Below, in pieces: positions 22,536 to 31,383 of a stretch of DNA of 64,000 nucleotides. The DNA is from Pseudomonas migulae NBRC 103157 (GTDB lineage: Bacteria > Pseudomonadota > Gammaproteobacteria > Pseudomonadales > Pseudomonadaceae), in assembly GCF_002091715.1 (NCBI RefSeq), contig NZ_BDAG01000003.1:124001-188000 (forward strand), in the 5' to 3' direction. Below the pieces are notes generated by a model, which did not search any database, was not told where the DNA came from, and worked only from the letters and a program-made list of their open reading frames with translations. The translations under genes were made by a program, and so were the position numbers. Numbering within the stretch: position 1 is the stretch's first letter; every line of letters begins with the position of its first letter.

Positions 22536-23294
22536 ATGGCCGTCGCCCTGAGCACCCTGGTCGAAGAAGCCGACCGCTATCTGAACAGTGCAAAGATTGC
22601 CGATTATTGCCCCAACGGGTTACAGGTTGAAGGTCGGCCGCAGGTGATGCGCATCGTCAGTGGCGTCACCGCCAGTCAGGCGTTGCTGGACGCTGCGGTC
22701 GAGGCCCAGGCCGATCTGGTGCTGGTGCATCACGGTTATTTCTGGAAGGGCGAGAACCCGTGCATCACCGGCATGAAGCAGCGCAGGCTGAAAACTCTGC
22801 TCAAGCACGACATCAGCCTGCTGTCCTACCATCTGCCGCTGGATCTGCATCCCGAAGTTGGTAACAACGTGCAGCTCGCGCGTCAGCTGGACATCACCGT
22901 CGAAGGCCCGCTCGATCCGGATAACCTTAAAATTGTCGGTCTGGTGGGCTCTCTGAGCGAACCGGTGACGCCGCGTGATTTCGCCCGCCGCGTACAGGAA
23001 GTCATGGGCCGCGAACCGCTGCTGATCGAAGGCAGCGAGATGATCCGCCGGGTCGGCTGGTGCACTGGTGGCGGCCAGGGTTACATCGATCAGGCTGTGT
23101 TGGCGGGTGTCGATCTGTACCTCAGCGGTGAAGCGTCCGAACAGACCTTCCACAGCGCCCGGGAGAACGACATCAGCTTCATCGCCGCCGGTCACCACGC
23201 CACCGAGCGTTATGGTGTACAGGCGTTAGGCGATTACCTGGCGCGACGTTTCGCGCTGGAGCACATCTTTATCGATTGTCCCAACCCGATTTGA
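22536..23294 (+). CDS. Nif3/YbgI family metal-binding protein
   Basis: 252 residues, Nif3-like dinuclear metal hydrolase fold. Metal ligands visible are LVHHGYFWKG (about 66-75) and the C-terminal FIAAGHHATERYGV with GVQALGDYL. Family members are often called 'GTP cyclohydrolase 1 type 2 homologue' but that activity is not general; the true role is uncertain. Ribosome site TAGGAG lies 7 bases before ATG 22536. It is divergent from algW with about 100 bases between starts. Confidence 0.85.
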   Translation: MAVALSTLVEEADRYLNSAKIADYCPNGLQVEGRPQVMRIVSGVTASQALLDAAVEAQADLVLVHHGYFWKGENPCITGMKQRRLKTLLKHDISLLSYHLPLDLHPEVGNNVQLARQLDITVEGPLDPDNLKIVGLVGSLSEPVTPRDFARRVQEVMGREPLLIEGSEMIRRVGWCTGGGQGYIDQAVLAGVDLYLSGEASEQTFHSARENDISFIAAGHHATERYGVQALGDYLARRFALEHIFIDCPNPI

Positions 23295-23306
23295 TTTTCG
23301 CTCCCC

Positions 23307-23376
23307 CTGTAGGAGCACGGCTTGCCGGCGATGGCGTCCTGGAGATCGCCATCGCGAGCAAGCTCCGCTCCTGCAG
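23307..23376. repeat. REPIN, mixed variant
   Basis: CTGTAGGAGCACGGCTTGCC is at the left and AGCTCCGCTCCTGCAG at the right, around GGCGATGGCG and CGCCATCGCG arms. It is shorter (70 bases) than most copies and mixes features of the two REP families in the window. Confidence 0.75.
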
Positions 23377-23399
23377 TAGGCCGTGTAGCCCAAACGAGG

Positions 23400-23417
23400 G
23401 GGTATATTCATATACCC
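23400..23417. promoter_or_regulatory. Perfect palindrome upstream of cysD, candidate operator
   Basis: GGGTATAT TC ATATACCC is an inverted repeat with perfect 8-base arms and a 2-base centre. It lies 103 bases before the cysD start, outside the nearby REPIN. It could be a regulator site or part of an AT-rich promoter for sulfate assimilation. Which protein binds cannot be read from sequence; CysB is the obvious candidate by pathway only. Confidence 0.4.
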
Positions 23418-23520
23418 TTTCGATCTAGTCGGCGTCCTGATTAGAAGAGGTCGCTGTGCTAGGATTCCTCGCTCGAACACGGCCCGCTGGCCGTCCATAA
23501 GATCGTTTTCGTGAGTAGCC

Positions 23521-24438
23521 ATGGTCGACAAACTGACGCATCTGAAACAGCTGGAGGCCGAAAGCATCCACATCATCCGCGAGGTCGCCGCCGAGTTCGA
23601 TAACCCGGTGATGCTGTACTCCGTCGGTAAAGACTCCGCCGTGATGCTGCACCTTGCGCGCAAGGCATTCTTCCCGGGCAAACTGCCGTTCCCGGTGATG
23701 CACGTCGACACCCGGTGGAAGTTCCAGGAAATGTACGCGTTCCGCGACCGCATGGTCGAAGAACTCGGCCTGGACCTGATCGTGCACGTGAACCCCGATG
23801 GCGTCGCGCAGGGCATCAACCCGCTGACCCACGGCAGCGCCAAGCACACCGACATCATGAAGACCGAAGGCCTTAAACAAGCTCTCGACAAGTACGGTTT
23901 CGACGCCGCTTTCGGTGGCGCTCGCCGCGACGAAGAGAAGTCCCGTGCCAAAGAGCGCGTGTATTCCTTCCGCGACACCAAGCACCGCTGGGACCCGAAA
24001 AACCAGCGTCCTGAGCTGTGGAACGTCTACAACGGCAACGTCAACAAGGGCGAATCGATCCGCGTTTTCCCGTTGTCGAACTGGACCGAACTGGACATCT
24101 GGCAGTACATCTACCTCGAAGGCATCCCGATCGTGCCGCTGTATTTCGCCGCCGAGCGCGACGTCATCGAGATGAATGGCACCTGGATCATGATCGACGA
24201 CGAACGCCTGCTCAATCACCTGAGCGACGAAGACAAGGCGCGCATCGTCAAGAAGAAAGTCCGTTTCCGTACACTGGGTGACTACCCGTTGACCGGTGCG
24301 GTCGAGTCCGAGGCCACCAGCCTGACCGACATCATTCAGGAAATGCTCCTGACGCGAACTTCCGAACGCCAGGGCCGGGTCATCGACCACGATGGCGCAG
24401 GCTCGATGGAAGAAAAGAAACGTCAGGGTTATTTCTAA
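23521..24438 (+). CDS. cysD: Sulfate adenylyltransferase subunit 2
   Basis: 305 residues, PP-loop ATP pyrophosphatase fold. The PP motif SVGKDS is at residues 34-39, followed by [16 protein letters not shown] (substrate loop). With CysN it makes adenosine phosphosulfate from sulfate and ATP. It is followed nine bases later by cysNC, so the two form one operon. Confidence 0.97.
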   Translation: MVDKLTHLKQLEAESIHIIREVAAEFDNPVMLYSVGKDSAVMLHLARKAFFPGKLPFPVMHVDTRWKFQEMYAFRDRMVEELGLDLIVHVNPDGVAQGINPLTHGSAKHTDIMKTEGLKQALDKYGFDAAFGGARRDEEKSRAKERVYSFRDTKHRWDPKNQRPELWNVYNGNVNKGESIRVFPLSNWTELDIWQYIYLEGIPIVPLYFAAERDVIEMNGTWIMIDDERLLNHLSDEDKARIVKKKVRFRTLGDYPLTGAVESEATSLTDIIQEMLLTRTSERQGRVIDHDGAGSMEEKKRQGYF

Positions 24439-24447
24439 GGGGTTGTC

Positions 24448-26346
24448 ATGTCGCACGCATCTGATTTGATCAGCGAGGACATCCTCGCCTACCTGGGCCA
24501 GCACGAACGCAAGGAAATGCTGCGCTTTCTGACCTGTGGCAACGTCGACGACGGCAAGAGCACCCTGATCGGGCGCCTGCTGCACGACTCCAAGATGATC
24601 TACGAAGATCACCTGGAAGCCATTACCCGTGACTCGAAAAAAGTCGGCACCACCGGTGAAGACATCGACCTGGCGTTGCTGGTCGACGGCCTGCAGGCCG
24701 AGCGTGAGCAGGGCATCACCATCGATGTCGCTTACCGCTATTTCTCCACCGCCAAGCGCAAATTCATCATCGCCGACACCCCTGGCCATGAGCAGTACAC
24801 CCGCAACATGGCCACCGGTGCGTCCACCTGTGACCTGGCGATCATCCTGGTCGACGCCCGTTACGGCGTGCAGACCCAGACCCGTCGCCACAGCTTCATC
24901 GCCTCGTTGCTCGGCATCAAGCACATCGTGGTCGCCATCAACAAGATGGACCTCAACGGCTTCGATGAAACCGTGTTCGAGTCGATCAAGGCCGACTACC
25001 TGAAGTTCGCCGAAGGCATCGCGTTCAAGCCGACCACCATGGCCTTCGTGCCGATGTCGGCGCTGAAGGGCGACAACGTGGTGAACAAGTCCGATCGCTC
25101 GCCGTGGTACACCGGCCAGTCGCTGATGGAAATTCTTGAAACCGTCGAGATCGCCAGCGACCGCAACTACACCGACCTGCGTTTCCCGGTGCAGTACGTC
25201 AACCGTCCGAACCTGAACTTCCGTGGTTTCGCCGGCACCCTGGCCAGCGGCGTCGTGCACAAGGGCGATGAAGTCGTTGTGCTGCCGTCGGGCAAGAGCA
25301 GCCGTGTCAAATCCATCGTCACCTTCGAGGGTGAGCTGGAGCATGCCGGTCCTGGTCAAGCGGTCACGCTGACCATGGAAGACGAGATCGACATCTCTCG
25401 CGGCGACTTGCTGGTGCACGCCGACAACCAGCCGCAAGTGACTGACGCCTTCGATGCCATGCTGGTGTGGATGGCCGAAGAACCGATGCTGCCGGGCAAG
25501 AAGTACGACATCAAGCGCGCCACGAGTTACGTGCCGGGTTCGATCACCAGCATCGTCAACCGCGTTGACGTGAACACCCTGGAAGAAGGTCCGGCCAGTG
25601 CGCTGCAACTGAACGAGATCGGCCGGGTCAAGGTCAGCCTCGACGCCGCCATCGCACTGGACGGTTACGCGAGCAACCGCACCACCGGTTCGTTCATCGT
25701 CATCGATCGTCTGACCAACGGCACCGTTGCCGCTGGCATGATCATCGCTCAGCCGTTGGCGCATGGCAGCAGCACGCACCACGGCAAACTGGCGCACGTT
25801 GCCACCGAAGAGCGCGCTCAGCGTTTCGGCCAGCAGCCAGCCACCGTGTTGTTCAGCGGCTTGTCGGGCGCAGGCAAAAGCACCCTGGCCTACGCGGTTG
25901 AACGCAAACTGTTCGACATGGGCCGTGCGGTATTCGTGCTCGATGGCCAGAACCTGCGTCATGACCTGAACAAAGGTCTGCCACAGGATCGCGCCGGGCG
26001 CACCGAGAACTGGCGCCGTGCCGCGCACGTTGCGCGTCAGTTCAACGAAGCCGGTTTGCTGACGCTGGCAGCCTTCGTTGCGCCGAGTGCCGAAGGTCGT
26101 GAGCAAGCCAGGGAGCTGATCGGCAAGGAGCGTCTGCTGACGGTCTACGTCCAGGCCTCGCCGACGGTCTGTGCCGAACGTGACCCGCAAGGCCTGTACG
26201 CCGCGGGCGGGGATAACATCCCGGGCGATTCCTTCCCGTACGACGTGCCGCTGGACGCCGACCTCGTGGTCGACACCCAGTCTCTGACACTGGAAGAAAG
26301 CGTCAAGCAAGTGCTGGATCTGCTGCGCAAGCGTGGCGCGATCTAA
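24448..26346 (+). CDS. cysNC: Fused sulfate adenylyltransferase subunit 1 / APS kinase
   Basis: 632 residues, two enzymes in one chain. The CysN GTPase part has GNVDDGKST (31-39), [14 protein letters not shown] and beta-barrel domains to about 440. The CysC part starts near 460 with its own P-loop GLSGAGKST at 471-479 and [14 protein letters not shown]. CysN hydrolyses GTP to drive APS formation by CysD; CysC phosphorylates APS to PAPS. The fusion is common in pseudomonads. A strong terminator follows. Confidence 0.96.
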   Translation: MSHASDLISEDILAYLGQHERKEMLRFLTCGNVDDGKSTLIGRLLHDSKMIYEDHLEAITRDSKKVGTTGEDIDLALLVDGLQAEREQGITIDVAYRYFSTAKRKFIIADTPGHEQYTRNMATGASTCDLAIILVDARYGVQTQTRRHSFIASLLGIKHIVVAINKMDLNGFDETVFESIKADYLKFAEGIAFKPTTMAFVPMSALKGDNVVNKSDRSPWYTGQSLMEILETVEIASDRNYTDLRFPVQYVNRPNLNFRGFAGTLASGVVHKGDEVVVLPSGKSSRVKSIVTFEGELEHAGPGQAVTLTMEDEIDISRGDLLVHADNQPQVTDAFDAMLVWMAEEPMLPGKKYDIKRATSYVPGSITSIVNRVDVNTLEEGPASALQLNEIGRVKVSLDAAIALDGYASNRTTGSFIVIDRLTNGTVAAGMIIAQPLAHGSSTHHGKLAHVATEERAQRFGQQPATVLFSGLSGAGKSTLAYAVERKLFDMGRAVFVLDGQNLRHDLNKGLPQDRAGRTENWRRAAHVARQFNEAGLLTLAAFVAPSAEGREQARELIGKERLLTVYVQASPTVCAERDPQGLYAAGGDNIPGDSFPYDVPLDADLVVDTQSLTLEESVKQVLDLLRKRGAI

Positions 26347-26362
26347 GCGTTAGCCGCGCAAT

Positions 26363-26401
26363 AAAAAAACCGCCGATGAGTGATCATCGGCGGTTTTTTT
26401 T
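26363..26401 (+). terminator. Intrinsic terminator of cysD-cysNC
   Basis: AACCGCCGATG pairs with CATCGGCGGTT, with an A-run before and eight T residues after, 16 bases past the cysNC stop. The A-run could also let it work leftward. Confidence 0.92.
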
Positions 26402-26418
26402 GTGACTGGAAGGACGCT

Positions 26419-26512
26419 TTCGCGAGCAAGCCCGCTCCCACATTGGATTATTGTCGTACACAACATTGGTGTCTCATGAAGATCCAATGTGGGAGCGGGC
26501 TTGCTCGCGAAG
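26419..26512. repeat. REPIN, 'GTGGGAGCGGGCTTGCTCGCGA' family
   Basis: TTCGCGAGCAAGCCCGCTCC on the left pairs with GGAGCGGGCTTGCTCGCGAA on the right, with CACATTGGAT and ATCCAATGTG as inner arms. It lies between the convergent cysNC and acyltransferase genes. Other copies of this family are near 32.5 and 40.7 kb. Confidence 0.88.
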
Positions 26513-26532
26513 AGGCCGGTACAGCCAACCAA

Positions 26533-27435
26533 TTACTTTCCGGGATACTCCCGATGCATCTGCTCAAGCAACGCATCCTTGTCCAGCCACAGCTGATTGA
26601 TCCACCCCTGAAACTGCAATCGATACTCCCCATCCTGGTCGTAGTTCTTGCCGATGAACTGCGGCGGAATCTTCAGTTCCTGAAAATGCACCACTACATC
26701 TTTCACGTTCCCACAGAGCAAATCCCAATACCCAGGACGCCCGCCGGGATAGTGAATCGTCACGTTGACGATCGACTCCAGCTGCTCGCCCATCGCATCC
26801 AGCACAAACGCAATGCCGCCGGCCTTGGGTTTGAGCAGGTACTTGAACGGTGATTTCTGCTGGGCATGTTTGCCTTCGGTGAAGCGTGTGCCTTCAACGA
26901 AATTGAAAATCCCCACCGGGTTGTTGCGAAACTTCGCGCAGGTCTTGCGGGTGGTTTCCAGGTCCTTGCCTTTCTTCTCCGGGTGCTTTTCCAGGTAGGC
27001 CTTGGAGTAGCGTTTCATGAACGGAAAGCCCAGCGTCCACCATGCCAGACCTATCACCGGCACCCAGATCAGCTCTTGCTTGAGAAAAAATTTCAGCGGC
27101 TGAATGCGACGGTTGAGCACGTACTGCAGCACCATGATGTCGACCCAGCTCTGATGGTTGCTGGTGATCAGGTACGAATGTTGATAGTCCAGACCTTCAA
27201 GACCGCTGAGGTGCCAGCGGGTGCGGCAGACCAGGTTCATCCAGGCCTTGTTGTTGCTGATCCAGGCCTCATGGGTATGGCTCATCAGCCAGCGCGTGAA
27301 GCGCTGGGTGAGGGCGAAGGGCAACACCTTGAAAATCGCCACGCAAAACAGAAACGAGCAGAGCAAAATCGTATTCAGGGCCAGCAACAACGATGCAATC
27401 ACGCCGCGCACGGCGGCAGGCAGGGAATCCAGCAT
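26533..27435 (-). CDS. PlsC-type membrane acyltransferase (YihG-like)
   Basis: 300 residues. An N-terminal hydrophobic segment (about 10-38) precedes the acyltransferase motif NHQSWVDI (HX4D) near 92 and the second motif FVEGTRFTEGK near 172. These are the signatures of glycerolipid acyltransferases that load the sn-2 position of lysophosphatidic acid. The length fits the YihG/YihG-like group rather than PlsC (about 250). Its ATG directly follows the pta stop, so the two genes are transcribed together. Confidence 0.85.
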   Translation of the reverse strand: MLDSLPAAVRGVIASLLLALNTILLCSFLFCVAIFKVLPFALTQRFTRWLMSHTHEAWISNNKAWMNLVCRTRWHLSGLEGLDYQHSYLITSNHQSWVDIMVLQYVLNRRIQPLKFFLKQELIWVPVIGLAWWTLGFPFMKRYSKAYLEKHPEKKGKDLETTRKTCAKFRNNPVGIFNFVEGTRFTEGKHAQQKSPFKYLLKPKAGGIAFVLDAMGEQLESIVNVTIHYPGGRPGYWDLLCGNVKDVVVHFQELKIPPQFIGKNYDQDGEYRLQFQGWINQLWLDKDALLEQMHREYPGK

Positions 27436-29535
27436 TTAAAGATCCAAAGGTCGGTTGGCAGCTTGAATCGCGGTCAACGCGATGGTGTAGACGATGTCAT
27501 CGACTTGCGCGCCGCGCGGCAGATCGTTCACCGGTTTGCGCAGGCCTTGCAGCATCGGCCCGAGGCTCACGCAGTCGGCGCTGCGCTGCACGGCCTTGTG
27601 CGTGGTGTTGCCGGTGTTCAGGTCGGGGAACACGAACACCGTGGCTCGACCGGCGACCTGACTGTTCGGCGCCAGTTGCCGGGCGACGGTTTCGTTGGCG
27701 GCGGCGTCGTACTGTAACGGACCGTCGATCAGCAGCGAGTGCTGTTGTTCGTGGGCGAGCAACGTCGCTTCCCGCACCTTCTCGACTTCCTCGCCGCTGG
27801 CCGATTCGCCGCTGGAGTAACTGATCATCGCCACGCGCGGGGTGATGCCAAACGCGGCCGCCGAGTCAGCGCTTTGCAGGGCGATCTCGGCCAGCTCGCT
27901 GGCACTTGGATGCGGATTCATCACGCAGTCGCCGTAGACCAGCACCTCTTCGGGAAACAGCATGAAGAACACCGACGACACCAGCGTGCAGCCCGGCGCA
28001 GTCTTGATCAGCTGCAGGGCCGGGCGGATGGTGTTGGCGGTGGAGTGGATGACGCCGGACACGAGGCCGTCGACTTCATCCAGCGCCAGCATCATCGTGC
28101 CGATGACCACGGTGTCTTCCAGTTGTTGCTCGGCCATCGGCGCATTGAGGCTTTTGCTTTTGCGCAGGGCAACCATGGGCTCGACGTAGCGTTCGCGAAT
28201 CAGGTCCGGATCGAGAATCTCCAGGCCTGGCGGCAGCTCGATATCGTGCGCACGAGCGACGGCTTCGACATCTTCCGGTTTCGCCAGCAGCACGCAACGG
28301 GCGATGCCACGCGCCTGACAGATCGCTGCCGCTTGCACGGTCAGCGGTTCGCTGCCTTCGGGCAGCACGATGCGCTTGTTGGCGGCCTGGGCGCGCTGGA
28401 TCAGCTGGTAGCGGAACACTGCCGGCGACAGGCGCATTTCCCTTGGCGTGCCGCAACGCTGGTGCAGCCAGTTGGCATCGAGGTGGCTGGCGACGAAGTC
28501 GGTGATGATCTCCGCACGCTCGCGGTCGTCGATCGGGATTTCCTTGTTCAGGCCATTCAACTGGTTGGCGGTCTCGTAGGAGCCGGTGCTCACCGACAAC
28601 ACGGGCAAACCGGCCTGCAATGCGCCACGGCACAGGTCCATGATGCGCGGGTCGGGCAGGGTGTCGCTGGTCAGCAACAGGCCGGCGAGCGGCACGCCGT
28701 TCATGGCGGCGAGGCTGACGGCGAGGATGATGTCGTCGCGATCGCCAGGCGTCACCACCAGCACGCCGGGCTTGAGCAGCTCCACGGTGTTGCGCATGGT
28801 GCGGGCGCAGATGATGATTTTGGTCATGCGCCGGGTTTCGTAATCGCCGGCATTGAGAATCTGCGCGCCCATCAGGTCGGCGACGTCGCGAGTACGTGGC
28901 GCGTTCAGTTCCGGCTGGTATGGGATGCAGCCGAGCAAACGGAAATCACCGCTGCGCAGCAAGGGCGAATGCTCCTTCAGGCGCGCGGCGAAGGCGTCCA
29001 TGCTTTCGTCGGTCTTGACCTTGTTGAGGATTACGCCGAGGACTTTCGGGTCTTTCGGACCGCCGAACAATTGCGCCTGCAATTCCACGCGGCCGGAGAG
29101 TTCGGTGAGCACTTCGTTTTCCGGCGCCGAGACCAGGATCACGTCGGCGTCGAGGCTCTTGGCCAAATGCAGATTGACCCGCGCGGCGTAACTGGCGCTG
29201 CGGGTCGGGACCATGCCTTCGACGATCAGCACGTCCTTGCCGATGGCGGCTTGCTGATAGAGCGTGATGATTTCTTCGAGCAGTTCATCGAGCTGACCGT
29301 CGCCGAGCATGCGCTCGACGTGAGCCAGTCCCAGCGGCTGAGGCGGTTTCAAACCGTGAGTGCGTGCCACCAGTTCGGTGGAGCGCTCAGGCCCGGTGTC
29401 GCCCGGATGGGGCTGGGCGATCGGTTTGAAAAAGCCGACCTTGAGGCCGGCTCGCTCAAGGGTACGCACCAGCCCGAGGCTGATGGAGGTCAGACCCACA
29501 CCAAAATCGGTGGGCGCGATAAAAAAAGTTTGCAT
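27436..29535 (-). CDS. pta: Phosphate acetyltransferase, long form
   Basis: 699 residues: N-terminal BioD-like P-loop-type domain (about 1-220), DRTGG-like middle (about 220-350) and C-terminal PTA/PTB catalytic domain (from about 375, VLPEGSEPLTVQAAAICQ). It interconverts acetyl-CoA and acetyl phosphate. The partner ackA is not adjacent; the next gene downstream is the acyltransferase. A long inverted-repeat element lies just upstream of its start. Confidence 0.95.
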   Translation of the reverse strand: MQTFFIAPTDFGVGLTSISLGLVRTLERAGLKVGFFKPIAQPHPGDTGPERSTELVARTHGLKPPQPLGLAHVERMLGDGQLDELLEEIITLYQQAAIGKDVLIVEGMVPTRSASYAARVNLHLAKSLDADVILVSAPENEVLTELSGRVELQAQLFGGPKDPKVLGVILNKVKTDESMDAFAARLKEHSPLLRSGDFRLLGCIPYQPELNAPRTRDVADLMGAQILNAGDYETRRMTKIIICARTMRNTVELLKPGVLVVTPGDRDDIILAVSLAAMNGVPLAGLLLTSDTLPDPRIMDLCRGALQAGLPVLSVSTGSYETANQLNGLNKEIPIDDRERAEIITDFVASHLDANWLHQRCGTPREMRLSPAVFRYQLIQRAQAANKRIVLPEGSEPLTVQAAAICQARGIARCVLLAKPEDVEAVARAHDIELPPGLEILDPDLIRERYVEPMVALRKSKSLNAPMAEQQLEDTVVIGTMMLALDEVDGLVSGVIHSTANTIRPALQLIKTAPGCTLVSSVFFMLFPEEVLVYGDCVMNPHPSASELAEIALQSADSAAAFGITPRVAMISYSSGESASGEEVEKVREATLLAHEQQHSLLIDGPLQYDAAANETVARQLAPNSQVAGRATVFVFPDLNTGNTTHKAVQRSADCVSLGPMLQGLRKPVNDLPRGAQVDDIVYTIALTAIQAANRPLDL

Positions 29536-29558
29536 GCGGATTCTCTAAGGGTGCATGT

Positions 29559-29720
29559 GGGCAGCCCGTGTGGCCTTTGCTGTCAGTCAAATTCGGCGCC
29601 TGAAATCCATACCCTGCGTTGCTGTTCCTCCCCATAGCGAGCTATGACTCGTCACAGCGCCTTGGCTATGGACTTCAGGCATCCGAGTTTGATCTGACGC
29701 AAAGGCCGTACGGGCCGCCA
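29559..29720. repeat. Long imperfect inverted repeat (about 162 bases) upstream of pta
   Basis: The left arm from GGGCAGCCCGTG and the right arm complement from TGGCGGCCCGTA match over about 67 positions each with few mismatches. Shared blocks include GGCCTTTGC, GTCAG, TCAAA, CTCGG/TTCGG, GCCTGAA and TCCATA. The centre CATAGC GA GCTATG is itself a hairpin. It is unlike the REPINs in the window, with no T-run, no ORF and no transposase. It could be a small mobile palindromic element or encode a folded RNA. Confidence 0.7.
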
Positions 29721-29753
29721 GGTGATCATCTATATTTGACGATCTACCGAACT

Positions 29754-30062
29754 TCAGTCGCCAAGGTTATCGCTAACCGAGCCTTGTGCGCACCAACCAC
29801 ATTCAAAGGGCTGGCCTATTTTTTCATTACGCTGCAAAGGGTCCAGCACCCAGGCCCGGGATTGCCAGGGTGGCTGGTGGCGCAGGTGCTGGGTGTGGCC
29901 GCAGGAAAGCTCGGCCACCCAGTGCCCGTCCTCGTCCTGATGAAAACCGGTGACCGTCGAGTCTTTCGCCGCGATCCGTCTGTCCGGGTTGTGTTCGCTT
30001 TCGGACGATTGCTTCGCTAAACTTGGTCTTTCTAAATTCTTATGCAAAAGGTCTCGCCCCAT
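29754..30062 (-). CDS. DUF3565 protein
   Basis: 102 residues from ATG 30062; ATG 30092 would add 10 residues but lies inside slyD. The core STVTGFHQDEDGHWVAELSC, then GHTQHLRHQPPW, and the C-terminal ECGWC give conserved His and Cys residues that look like a metal site. Function unknown. Its start overlaps the slyD start on the other strand by two bases, so the promoter must lie inside slyD, or the true start is further in. The core is convincing, the start is not. Confidence 0.65.
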   Translation of the reverse strand: MGRDLLHKNLERPSLAKQSSESEHNPDRRIAAKDSTVTGFHQDEDGHWVAELSCGHTQHLRHQPPWQSRAWVLDPLQRNEKIGQPFECGWCAQGSVSDNLGD

Positions 30063-30546
30063 GCTGATCGCCGCCAATAAGGCTGTCTCCATCGACTATA
30101 CCCTGACCAACGACGCTGGTGAGGTCATCGACAGCTCCGCCGGCGGCGCGCCGCTGGTCTACCTGCAAGGTGCAGGCAACATCATCCCGGGCCTGGAAAA
30201 GGCACTGGAAGGCAAAGCAGTCGGCGACGAGCTGACCGTAGCCGTTGAACCTGAAGATGCTTACGGCGAATACGCTGCCGAACTGGTCAGCACCCTGAGC
30301 CGCAGCATGTTCGAAGGCGTCGACGAACTGGAAGTGGGCATGCAGTTCCACGCTTCCGCTCCGGACGGCCAGATGCAGATCGTCACCATTCGTGATCTGG
30401 ACGGCGACGATGTCACCGTCGACGGCAACCACCCGTTGGCCGGTCAGCGCCTGAATTTCCAGGTCAAGATCATCGAAATCCGTGACGCCAGCCAGGAAGA
30501 AATCGCTCATGGTCACGTCCATGGCGAAGGTGGCCATCACCACTGA
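30061..30546 (+). CDS. slyD: FKBP-type peptidyl-prolyl isomerase SlyD
   Basis: 161 residues from ATG 30061 (MLIAANKAVSIDYTLTNDAG). FKBP half-domains (VIDSSAGGAPLVYLQG, NIIPGLEKALEGK) flank the IF chaperone insert, and the C-terminus is His-rich (GHVHGEGGHHH), the metal-binding tail used in nickel delivery. It is a cytoplasmic prolyl isomerase and chaperone. A terminator follows 30 bases downstream. Confidence 0.95.
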   Translation: MLIAANKAVSIDYTLTNDAGEVIDSSAGGAPLVYLQGAGNIIPGLEKALEGKAVGDELTVAVEPEDAYGEYAAELVSTLSRSMFEGVDELEVGMQFHASAPDGQMQIVTIRDLDGDDVTVDGNHPLAGQRLNFQVKIIEIRDASQEEIAHGHVHGEGGHHH

Positions 30547-30576
30547 TTTTCTGCGCTAAGCTTTCGAGAACTGGAG

Positions 30577-30598
30577 AGGCGCCCGAGGGCGCCTTTTT
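30577..30598 (+). terminator. Intrinsic terminator of slyD
   Basis: AGGCGCCC and GGGCGCCT pair around a 2-base loop and are followed by five T residues. Confidence 0.85.
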
Positions 30599-30669
30599 AG
30601 TCCGCGGCTGTCCCTGGTGACACCGCCAAGAGGCTGTTTCGAGAAGAACACGGGAATTTGGAGTTCGTC

Positions 30670-31152
30670 ATGAGTGCTTTTCACGACCTTAAACTGACAG
30701 CCCTGGATGGTCAGGAGCTTCCGCTGGCGCCCTTCAAGGGGAACGTCGTGCTGGTGGTCAACGTTGCCTCCAAATGTGGCTTGACCCCACAGTACGCGGC
30801 GCTGGAAAACCTCTACCAACAATACAAAAGTAAAGGCTTCAGCGTGCTGGGCCTGCCGTGCAACCAGTTTGCCGGACAGGAGCCGGGCACCGAGCAGGAG
30901 ATCCAGGAGTTCTGCAGCCTCAACTATGGCGTGACCTTTCCGTTGTCCAGCAAGCTGGAAGTCAACGGTCATGATCGTCATCAGCTGTACCGTCTGCTGG
31001 CGGGCGAGGGTGCCGAGTTCCCGGGTGACATCACCTGGAATTTCGAAAAATTCCTGCTGGGCAAGGACGGTCGCGTATTGGCGCGGTTCTCGCCGCGTAC
31101 GGCGCCGGATGATCCGAGTGTCATTCAGGCGATTGAAAAAGCCCTGAGCTGA
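30670..31152 (+). CDS. Glutathione peroxidase family protein
   Basis: 160 residues from ATG 30670. The peroxidatic cysteine is C36 in NVASKCGLTPQY, followed by LGLPCNQFAGQEPG (second Cys and conserved Gln) and WNFEKFLLG. These are the Cys-Gln-Trp features of the family; enzymes with this layout often use thioredoxin rather than glutathione. It reduces hydroperoxides. It follows slyD but is separated from it by the terminator. Confidence 0.92.
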   Translation: MSAFHDLKLTALDGQELPLAPFKGNVVLVVNVASKCGLTPQYAALENLYQQYKSKGFSVLGLPCNQFAGQEPGTEQEIQEFCSLNYGVTFPLSSKLEVNGHDRHQLYRLLAGEGAEFPGDITWNFEKFLLGKDGRVLARFSPRTAPDDPSVIQAIEKALS

Positions 31153-31161
31153 AATCCCCGT

Positions 31162-31261
31162 TGTAGGCGCCGGCTTGCTGGCGATGGTCGTCAACGATAA
31201 CGCGCACAGCCTGATCCCCCGCGGTGTTATCGAGTCCATCGCCAGCAAGCCGGCTCCTACA
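31162..31261. repeat. REPIN, 'TAGGAGCCGGCTTGCTGGCGAT' family
   Basis: TGTAGGCGCCGGCTTGCTGG faces CCAGCAAGCCGGCTCCTACA, with CGATGG/CCATCG and GATAAC/GTTATC inner arms. Confidence 0.88.
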
Positions 31262-31383
31262 GTACGTCTAATCTTTTAGATCTTAATCACTGAAATCAAT
31301 AGTGCTGTGCATCGCTAACCACTGCGCATATTATCGCCGTCATAAAATCTCATCCCGTCGATATCGTTTTCGTGGAGCGCTCC

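Noticed and set aside
23425..26310. 961-residue leftward frame antisense to cysD-cysNC
   Set aside because: It lies over two clearly conserved genes on the other strand and has the His/Val/Asp-rich composition of a G+C-rich shadow frame, with no start signal.
27739..29637. 632-residue rightward frame over pta
   Set aside because: Antisense to the conserved pta gene; no ribosome site.
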